Origin: Gloeotrichia echinulata CP02
GTDB lineage: Bacteria; Cyanobacteriota; Cyanobacteriia; Cyanobacteriales; Nostocaceae
Length of the DNA stretch: 64,000 nucleotides
Assembly (NCBI GenBank): GCA_038087035.1
Contig: CP051187.1
Coordinates: 868,001 to 932,000 of the forward strand
Direction of reading: 5' to 3'
This document shows positions 58,204 through 64,000 of the stretch, piece by piece (the first letter of the stretch is position 1; each line of letters begins with the position of its first letter). A program made the translations under genes and the position numbers. Under the pieces are notes generated by a model that was not told the origin of the DNA, did not search any database, and saw only the letters and a program-made list of their open reading frames with translations.

Positions 58204-59898
58204 ATGCTACGACTAGAACATATTAGTAAAATTTATCCTACAGGCGAAGTTCTTAAAGATATCAACTGGGAAGTCAAACCAGGCGATCGCATTGGCTTAG
58301 TCGGTGTGAACGGTGCTGGTAAATCTACCCAACTGAAAATCATCTCTGGAGAAATTGAACCTACCGCCGGTGAAATTATCCGTCCTGCAAGCTTACATAT
58401 AGCCTATCTCAATCAAGAGTTTGAAGTAGACCCCACCCGCACCGTCAGAGAAGAATTCTGGACTGTTTTCAAAGAAGCCAACCAAGTACAGCTATCGCTG
58501 ACCCAGGTGACGCGAGACATGGAAACGGCTAACCCAGAGGAACTGGATCAGCTAATCAACAAAATGGATCGTTTGCAGCGCCAATTTGAAGCCTTGGATG
58601 GTTACGGCTTAGACGCACGCATCGGTAAGATTTTACCAGAAATGGGGTTTGACCCAGAAGATGGCGATCGCCTCGTCAGTGCTTTCTCTGGTGGTTGGCA
58701 GATGCGGATGAGTTTGGGTAAAATTCTCTTACAAAAACCTGATTTATTACTGCTGGACGAACCTACGAACCACCTGGACTTAGAAACCATCGAGTGGTTA
58801 GAAAATTACCTGCGAGGATTGATTACCCCAATGGTGATAGTCTCCCATGACCGGGAGTTCCTAGACCGCCTCTGTAACCAAATTGTCGAAACCGAACGCG
58901 GTGTTTCCAGTAGCTACCTCGGTAATTACTCAGCCTACCTCCTGCAAAAAGCCGAAAATCAATCAGCCCAACTGAATGCTTACGAACGCCAGCAAAAAGA
59001 ACTAGAGAAACAGCAAGCGTTTGTAGACAAATTCCGCGCCAGTGCTACCCGCAGCACCCAAGCGAAAAGCCGCGAAAAACAACTAGACAAAATTGAACGC
59101 ATCGAAGCACCCATCGCTGGCGTCAGAACCCTGCATTTCCGCTTTCCCCCAGCACCCCGCAGCGGTCGAGAAGTAATAAAAATTAAAGATTTAACTCACA
59201 CATATGATGATAAAATCTTGTTTTTATCAGCCAATCTTTTAATTGAAAGAGGCGATCGCATTGCGTTTATTGCGCCCAACGGTGCCGGTAAATCTACGCT
59301 ATTGCGGCTAATTATGGGTAAAGAAATCCCCACAGAAGGCCATGTCAGTTTAGGCGAACACAACGTTATCCCTGGTTACTTTGAACAAAATCAGGCGGAA
59401 GCTTTGGACTTGCAAAAAACCGTCATGGAAACTATCCATGATGAAGTTCCCGACTGGAAAAACGAAGAAGTCCGCACGCTTTTGGGTAGCTTTTTATTCA
59501 CTGGTGATACAGTCTTTAAAAAGGTTATCGCCTTGAGTGGGGGAGAAAAAGCCCGTCTGGCTTTAGCAAAAATGCTCTTACGTCCAGCAAACCTATTGAT
59601 TCTAGATGAGCCGACAAACCACCTAGATATTCCCGCCAAAGAAATGCTGGAAGAATCATTGCAAAACTACGATGGGACAGCAATTGTAGTTTCCCACGAC
59701 CGTTATTTTATCTCACAGGTAGCTAACAAAATCGTGGAAATTCGTGACGGTGAATTCCGCATTTATTTAGGGAATTATCATTACTATCTCGATAAAATTG
59801 CCGAAGAAAAAGAACAGGCAAAGTTAGCAGCAATAGAGGCAGAAAAAGCAGCTAAAAAAGCTGCTAAAGCCGCCAAAACCGCTACCAAACACAAATAA
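58204..59898 (+). CDS. ABC-F ATPase
   Basis: 564 aa from the ATG at 58204. Two ABC domains in tandem: Walker A GVNGAGKST and APNGAGKST, signatures FSGGWQMR and LSGGEKAR, Walker B LLLLDEPTNHLD and NLLILDEPTNHLD. The linker contains the Gln/Glu-rich helical arm AYERQQKELEKQQAFVDKFR. There are no membrane segments. ABC-F proteins act on the ribosome E site (EttA/Uup type). The tail is Lys/Ala-rich. The subfamily cannot be fixed by eye. Confidence 0.94.
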   Translation: MLRLEHISKIYPTGEVLKDINWEVKPGDRIGLVGVNGAGKSTQLKIISGEIEPTAGEIIRPASLHIAYLNQEFEVDPTRTVREEFWTVFKEANQVQLSLTQVTRDMETANPEELDQLINKMDRLQRQFEALDGYGLDARIGKILPEMGFDPEDGDRLVSAFSGGWQMRMSLGKILLQKPDLLLLDEPTNHLDLETIEWLENYLRGLITPMVIVSHDREFLDRLCNQIVETERGVSSSYLGNYSAYLLQKAENQSAQLNAYERQQKELEKQQAFVDKFRASATRSTQAKSREKQLDKIERIEAPIAGVRTLHFRFPPAPRSGREVIKIKDLTHTYDDKILFLSANLLIERGDRIAFIAPNGAGKSTLLRLIMGKEIPTEGHVSLGEHNVIPGYFEQNQAEALDLQKTVMETIHDEVPDWKNEEVRTLLGSFLFTGDTVFKKVIALSGGEKARLALAKMLLRPANLLILDEPTNHLDIPAKEMLEESLQNYDGTAIVVSHDRYFISQVANKIVEIRDGEFRIYLGNYHYYLDKIAEEKEQAKLAAIEAEKAAKKAAKAAKTATKHK

Positions 59899-59907
59899 AA
59901 AACTCCA

Positions 59908-60110
59908 CGAAGGGAATGGGGCATAGGGCATGGGGCATGGGGCATGGGGCATGGGGCATGGGGCATGGAGTATAGGGTATAGGGTATAGGGTATATGGCA
60001 AGAATCCCCAATCTCCAATCCCCAACCCCTGGTCACTGAGCGGAGCCGTTCGCGTAGCGTCTCGCAGAGAAGTGCAACCCCCAATCCCCAATGCCCACAT
60101 GGCAAATATT
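59908..60110. repeat. GGGGCAT/GGGTATA heptamers and GCG-rich palindrome
   Basis: Seven or eight GGGGCAT units (59917-59967), four AGGGTAT units (59970-59995), then a dispersed GTTCGCGTAGCGTCTCGCAG element (60048-60067), relative of 23842. It lies in the ABC-F to gpmI gap (59899-60263). Confidence 0.92.
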
Positions 60111-60263
60111 AAAAAAAATTCGCAATAAGCTGGAAAAATTAAACAAAAGCTAAAAAATATTTAAATTAGTTATAAGCAGAAGTTAATAAGCAGAAATGCA
60201 CTTGCTTTGGTGATGAGCAGTGGTATCATTCGGATATTACAAAAAGTAAAGGGCTATTTCATT

Positions 60264-61862
60264 ATGACCAAGGCACCTGTTGCTCCTGTGGTGCTAGTCA
60301 TTTTAGACGGATGGGGCTACTGCGAACAGACGCGAGGAAACGCTATTGCTGCTGCCAAAACGCCAGTGATGGACAGTTTATGGGCAGCTTATCCGCATAC
60401 CCTTATCCACACATCAGGAAAAGCTGTGGGTTTGCCAGAAGGTCAGATGGGCAACTCAGAAGTTGGTCATTTGAACATTGGCGCTGGGCGAGTAGTACCA
60501 CAAGAATTAGTCCGCATCTCGGATGCAGTCGAAGACGGTTCTATCCTGAAAAACCCAGCACTAGTCAAAATTTGCCAAGAAGTCCGCGATCGCAATGGCA
60601 AACTACATCTAGTAGGGCTTTGTTCTGAGGGTGGAGTACATTCCCATATCACCCATCTATTCGGACTAGTAGACTTAGCCAAGCAAGAGCAAATTTCCGA
60701 AGTTTGTATCCACGCCATCACCGATGGACGTGACACCGCACCAATCGAGGGTGTCAAAGCCATTGGACAACTGCAAGACTATCTCGACAAAGTAGGAGTT
60801 GGGCGGATAGCCACCCTCAGCGGTCGCTACTACGCTCTTGATCGCGATCACCGTTGGGATCGAGTCAAACGCGCCTACGACGTGATGACACAAGATGGCG
60901 ATATCGACGGTCGTCAGGCGGTAGAAGTTTTGCAAGCAGCTTATACCCAAGGGGTGACAGACGAGTTCATTGTCCCATTACGCATTGCCCCAGGCGCGAT
61001 CGAACCAGGGGATGGAGTGATATTTTTCAATTTCCGCCCCGACCGCGCCAGACAACTGACTCAAGCTTTTGTCAGCCCCAAATTTGACGGCTTTGACAGA
61101 GAACAAATTAAACCACTATCCTTTGCGACCTTTACCCAATACGATCCAGATTTAGCAGTAGCTGTAGCCTTTGAACCGCAGAATCTGAGTAATATTTTAG
61201 GGGAAGTCATCGCCAATCGCGGTCTTATGCAATTTCGTACCGCCGAAACCGAAAAATACGCCCACGTTACCTACTTCTTTAATGGCGGTCTTGAGGAACC
61301 TTTTGTTGGGGAAGACAGAGAATTAGTCAGTAGTCCAATGGTAGCGACTTACGACCAAGCCCCAGCGATGTCAGCGGCCGCCGTTACAGACGTAGCGATC
61401 GCCGCTATTGAAAAGTGTACCTACTCCCTAGTTGTAATTAACTATGCCAACCCAGACATGGTAGGGCATACTGGTCAGATAGAACCGACAATTACAGCCC
61501 TACAAACAGTTGACCGCTGTTTGGGTCGCCTACTCGCCAGCATCACCAAAGTCGGAGGTACAACAATTATTACCGCCGACCACGGTAACGCCGAATACAT
61601 GCTAGATGAAGCAGGTAATCCCTGGACAGCCCACACCACCAACCCAGTCCCATTAATTTTGGTGGAAGGAGAGCGAGTAAAAATCCCCGGACATGGTACA
61701 AATGTCATATTGCGAAGCGATGGCAAGCTAGCCGACATCGCCCCCACCATTCTGGATATTTTACAACTACCCCAGCCAGTGGAAATGACCGGGCGATCGC
61801 TCCTAAAAACAGCAGAATATGACGTGCAACGCCCCCGCACACCCGCCCAAATTGGCCTGTAA
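60264..61862 (+). CDS. gpmI: 2,3-bisphosphoglycerate-independent phosphoglycerate mutase
   Basis: 532 aa from the ATG at 60264; an in-frame upstream start at 60207 is not family-like. Metal- and phosphate-site motifs are VLVILDGWGY, the Ser nucleophile in QMGNSEVGHLNIGAGR, NYANPDMVGHTG and TIITADHGNAEYM. It interconverts 3- and 2-phosphoglycerate in glycolysis using Mn2+. It is complete. Confidence 0.97.
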   Translation: MTKAPVAPVVLVILDGWGYCEQTRGNAIAAAKTPVMDSLWAAYPHTLIHTSGKAVGLPEGQMGNSEVGHLNIGAGRVVPQELVRISDAVEDGSILKNPALVKICQEVRDRNGKLHLVGLCSEGGVHSHITHLFGLVDLAKQEQISEVCIHAITDGRDTAPIEGVKAIGQLQDYLDKVGVGRIATLSGRYYALDRDHRWDRVKRAYDVMTQDGDIDGRQAVEVLQAAYTQGVTDEFIVPLRIAPGAIEPGDGVIFFNFRPDRARQLTQAFVSPKFDGFDREQIKPLSFATFTQYDPDLAVAVAFEPQNLSNILGEVIANRGLMQFRTAETEKYAHVTYFFNGGLEEPFVGEDRELVSSPMVATYDQAPAMSAAAVTDVAIAAIEKCTYSLVVINYANPDMVGHTGQIEPTITALQTVDRCLGRLLASITKVGGTTIITADHGNAEYMLDEAGNPWTAHTTNPVPLILVEGERVKIPGHGTNVILRSDGKLADIAPTILDILQLPQPVEMTGRSLLKTAEYDVQRPRTPAQIGL

Positions 61863-61865
61863 AAT

Positions 61866-61975
61866 AGTTAGGAATTAGGAGTTAGGAATTAGGAGTTAGG
61901 AGTTAGGAGTTAGGAGTTAGGAGTAATGAGTTAGGAGTTAGGAGTTAGGAGTTAGGAGTTAGGAGTTATGAATAA
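61866..61975. repeat. GGAGTTA heptanucleotide array
   Basis: About 15 AGGAGTTA-type heptamers (GGAGTTA, GGAATTA) after the gpmI stop, followed at 61985-62005 by the opposite orientation (AACTCCTAACTC). Confidence 0.93.
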
Positions 61976-61983
61976 AAGTTTTC

Positions 61984-62124
61984 TCACTCCCAACTCCTAA
62001 CTCTTGACTTTTGACCCGTCAAAAATAAACCCTGCTCTGGCAGGGAAAGTTGTTCCGAGGTCCATTGAATTTCGGGAAAAATGCGTCCTCGACTTTTTAC
62101 ACGGGTCGGTTTTGCTTCGGTCAT
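61984..62124 (-). CDS. Small protein with a repeat-encoded end (possibly truncated)
   Basis: 46 aa. The first 30 residues (MTEAKPTRVKSRGRIFPEIQ, WTSEQLSLPE) look like the start of a short conserved cyanobacterial protein. The last 10 (SRVRSWE) are encoded by the heptamer repeat, so the original 3' end was probably replaced. The function is unknown. Confidence 0.4.
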   Translation of the reverse strand: MTEAKPTRVKSRGRIFPEIQWTSEQLSLPEQGLFLTGQKSRVRSWE

Positions 62125-62236
62125 GGCTGACTCCTACTGATAGTAATATCTATATAGTAATCATATTTGATTTCTGAAAAAATCTCAGTATCTGTAGGCT
62201 AGGCAATGCCAAGTACATCAAGGTTTTGTAAGGCAT

Positions 62237-62402
62237 AGGGCGTGTTTTCAAACTATTTGTTTAGCCGGATCAATTTTTAGATACCCCTAAATCCACACGA
62301 TATGATACCAGCTGTAGGGGCACGGCATTGCCGTGCCCCTACGCGAAATCTACATGTGTCAGCGTTTTAGTGGTATTGTATAAGACTTTGAAAACACGCC
62401 CT
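62237..62402. mobile_element. 166-bp MITE-like element with AGGGCGTGTTTTCAAA ends
   Basis: AGGGCGTGTTTTCAAA at 62237-62252 is repeated inverted at 62387-62402. TA flanks both sides. The middle carries a palindrome GTAGGGGCACGG/CCGTGCCCCTAC (62314-62342). It is non-coding. The rest of the gap 62125-62594 shows no gene. Confidence 0.8.
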
Positions 62403-62594
62403 AGCCCTACCTACGTATATTTCAAAAATCAAATATTAGTCCTATATATATTAGATATTAGAGCGCAATTAGCTAGTCGATATCAAAATTGATATCAATT
62501 TACCCATCTAGCAGCAAGGTTTTGAGCTTTGCCAATGTAAATAACATTGTTAAGATCTGTCACAAAGTAAACATCTGAACAGTTAGGTAAACTA

Positions 62595-62705
62595 CTAGTA
62601 GTCTGTCAATTTTGTTTTGAGGGATTTTTGGTAGTGTGAGCGTCTCGCTCACGCGGGCAAGATGCCCGCACTACAGTCCATCATTTTTATCTTGACAGAG
62701 TACTA
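62595..62705. mobile_element. 111-bp MITE, copy 2 (inverted)
   Basis: Appears base-for-base identical to the reverse complement of 32868-32978. It ends one base before the next MITE begins (62707). Confidence 0.92.
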
Positions 62706-62706
62706 C

Positions 62707-62874
62707 GTATTGAGCCGAGATCCGAGTGATTTCCTGCAAGATGGTGTCTTAACCCTTATCCTGCAAGGGATTGAAAATTTGCTACATGATAGTCAAAAAA
62801 GTCGTTATTTACAACGCAAAATCAAGCCTTTTGAGGTCATCTTGCAGGTTTTTTCGTCTATCTCGGCTCAATAC
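62707..62874. mobile_element. 168-bp MITE with GTATTGAGCCGAGAT ends, copy 1
   Basis: The left end GTATTGAGCCGAGATCCGAG (62707) and the right end TCTCGGCTCAATAC (to 62874) are inverted repeats. Inner CTGCAAGATG/CATCTTGCAG extends the pairing. A second copy begins at 63942. Confidence 0.85.
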
Positions 62875-62959
62875 CTACTTAATGCACGAGGTGTGCCTAC
62901 TGCAAACCAACGGCAATGGTACTGAGGAACAATACGCAATCTACTATTAGGGAGAAGAT

Positions 62960-63964
62960 ATGAAATTTAAACAACGTACTCTTGATCGAATTGCTGATAT
63001 GATTTGTGGTAATTCTGAATCTAAATCCGAAGAAAGTTTCTTTCCTTATAAATCAAGTTCATATATAACTAAGTTTTTTCAGGATTGTGATACTGAGTAT
63101 AAGCATGATGGTTCAACGCGCAAAGTATGGGTTTCTTCAGTTCTCAAAGAAATTCTTACTGAACCACAGCAAAATGCAAATACACCTCCAGAAACTTTTT
63201 TGCGTGTCATTCGCAATTTGATGGAACAAGGAAATGCCTGCAATGAGGATTCAAATAGAATAGGAGCATTAGCCCTCTTGAATTCAGAACTTGATCGAGA
63301 AGGGTTTGAAGCATTTTATGCAGATGACAAGCAGTGCTATCTTAGGCATCTCCCAACCAATACGATTGCAACAGCTTCACCTAATCCGCATCGCCCATTT
63401 TCAGTGTCGGAACTAAAACGGCGCGAGCAACTTATTACCTATCTCAATGAAGCATCTGAGGATAGGCTCATAGAGGACATATTATTACCCCTGTTTCGGC
63501 AGCTTGGTTTTCACCGTGTAACTGCTGCTGGTCATACCGACAAAGCGTTGGAGTATGGCAAAGATATATGGATGAAGCATACCTTGCCAACCCAGCACAT
63601 TCTCTATTTTGGTATTCAAGTAAAAAAAGGTAAATTGGACTCAGCAGGCACTACCAAGGGTTCAAATGCCAATGTAGCGGAGATTCATAATCAGGTAACT
63701 ATGATGCTTGGTCATGAGATTTTTGACCCCGAAACAAGTAAGCGTGTTTTGGTAGATCATGCCTTTATTGTCGCGGGTGGTGAGATTACCAAAGCTGCCA
63801 GGAATTGGTTAGGTAATAAACTCGATGCCACAAAACGAAGCCAAATTATGTTTATGGATCGGGACGACATCTTGAACCTGTTTGTTGTTACGAAGCTTCC
63901 ACTGCCTATACAGGCATTACCAACAGGTGCTGAGGATGATGGTATTGAGCCGAGATCCGAGTAA
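62960..63964 (+). CDS. Putative defence nuclease: AbiJ-like N-terminal domain plus Mrr-like endonuclease
   Basis: 334 aa, GGAGA before the ATG. Residues about 1-125 (FPYKSSSYITKFFQDCDTEY, KHDGSTRKVWVSSVLKEIL) resemble the N-terminal domain seen in some AbiJ-type abortive-infection proteins. From about 165 a restriction-endonuclease-like fold follows: EDRLIEDILLPLFRQLGFHR, YGKDIWM and FGIQVKKGK give the D-(x)n-QxK active-site pattern. Phage or plasmid defence is the likely role. The last codons (GIEPRSE) are encoded by the left end of a MITE, so the original C-terminus has been replaced. It is flanked on both sides by copies of that MITE. Confidence 0.75.
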   Translation: MKFKQRTLDRIADMICGNSESKSEESFFPYKSSSYITKFFQDCDTEYKHDGSTRKVWVSSVLKEILTEPQQNANTPPETFLRVIRNLMEQGNACNEDSNRIGALALLNSELDREGFEAFYADDKQCYLRHLPTNTIATASPNPHRPFSVSELKRREQLITYLNEASEDRLIEDILLPLFRQLGFHRVTAAGHTDKALEYGKDIWMKHTLPTQHILYFGIQVKKGKLDSAGTTKGSNANVAEIHNQVTMMLGHEIFDPETSKRVLVDHAFIVAGGEITKAARNWLGNKLDATKRSQIMFMDRDDILNLFVVTKLPLPIQALPTGAEDDGIEPRSE

Positions 63965-64000
63965 TTTCCTGCAAGATGGTCTCTTAACCCTTATCCTGCA
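63942..64000. mobile_element. MITE with GTATTGAGCCGAGAT end, copy 2 (cut by window end)
   Basis: The first 59 bases match 62707-62765 with two differences (about 97 percent). It overlaps the stop codon of the nuclease gene. The element runs off the window. Confidence 0.85.

Noticed and set aside
62662..62925. 87-codon frame spanning two MITEs
   Set aside because: It starts inside one MITE and runs through another, with no protein-like conservation visible.

Overview
The window comes from a filamentous, Nostoc/Anabaena-type cyanobacterium. The evidence is NdhN, an AMIN-domain protein, a DUF3172-type protein, many HIP1-like GCGATCGC octamers, the cyanobacterial order of the S10-spc-alpha ribosomal cluster, and very abundant short tandem repeats, mostly heptanucleotides (TACTCAT, GTCATTA, GACAAAT, ATGACCA and variants). 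There are no rRNA or tRNA genes and no CRISPR array that I can recognise.

Layout. 1-9.8 kb: a minus-strand NRPS operon, with a loading protein (adenylation-like, ketoreductase, carrier) followed by a C-A-PCP-E module, arranged like AerA/AerB of aeruginosin/spumigin assembly lines. The loading gene carries a one-base frameshift in its ketoreductase, and downstream there is only a heptamer array. 9.8-15.4 kb: palindromic repeats, a decayed endonuclease V gene, two FHA-domain genes (one fused to a flavoprotein-like oxidoreductase), an SGNH hydrolase and a small membrane protein. 15.7-20 kb: two CPA2 cation/proton antiporters and a small exported protein. 20-25.3 kb: a repeat island with nested MITE-like elements, a complete divergent tnpA/tnpB IS200/IS605 element, an AMIN-domain gene and a solo tnpB. 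25.4-31.8 kb: a minus-strand cassette (trypsin-co-occurring protein, trypsin-like protease, coiled-coil/STAND-like protein, MoxR ATPase, vWA protein, FGE-fold protein) that looks like an NTP-dependent biological conflict or cell-suicide system. 32-34.2 kb: a DUF3172-type gene, an acetyltransferase and ndhN.

34.3-54.3 kb: a consensus-like promoter and a long gene-poor, structured leader, then rplC-rplD-rplW-rplB-rpsS-rplV-rpsC-rplP-rpmC-rpsQ-rplN-rplX-rplE-rpsH-rplF-rplR-rpsE-rplO-secY-adk-infA-rpmJ-rpsM-rpsK-rpoA-rplQ-truA-rplM-rpsI-rpmE-prfA. Many of its intergenic gaps are filled by tandem repeats of opposite orientation, some of which place purine-rich GGACAAA units at the ribosome-binding position.

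54.3-64 kb: an unknown gene and an XRE regulator in divergent orientation, a PD-(D/E)XK Rpn-type gene split by a TnpB-related element, an ABC-F ATPase, gpmI, a run of MITE-like elements, and a putative AbiJ-like/Mrr-like nuclease gene whose last codons come from a MITE end. The core genes look ordinary. The interest lies in the protease/MoxR/vWA conflict cassette, the layered mobile elements, and the invasion of tandem repeats into operons.
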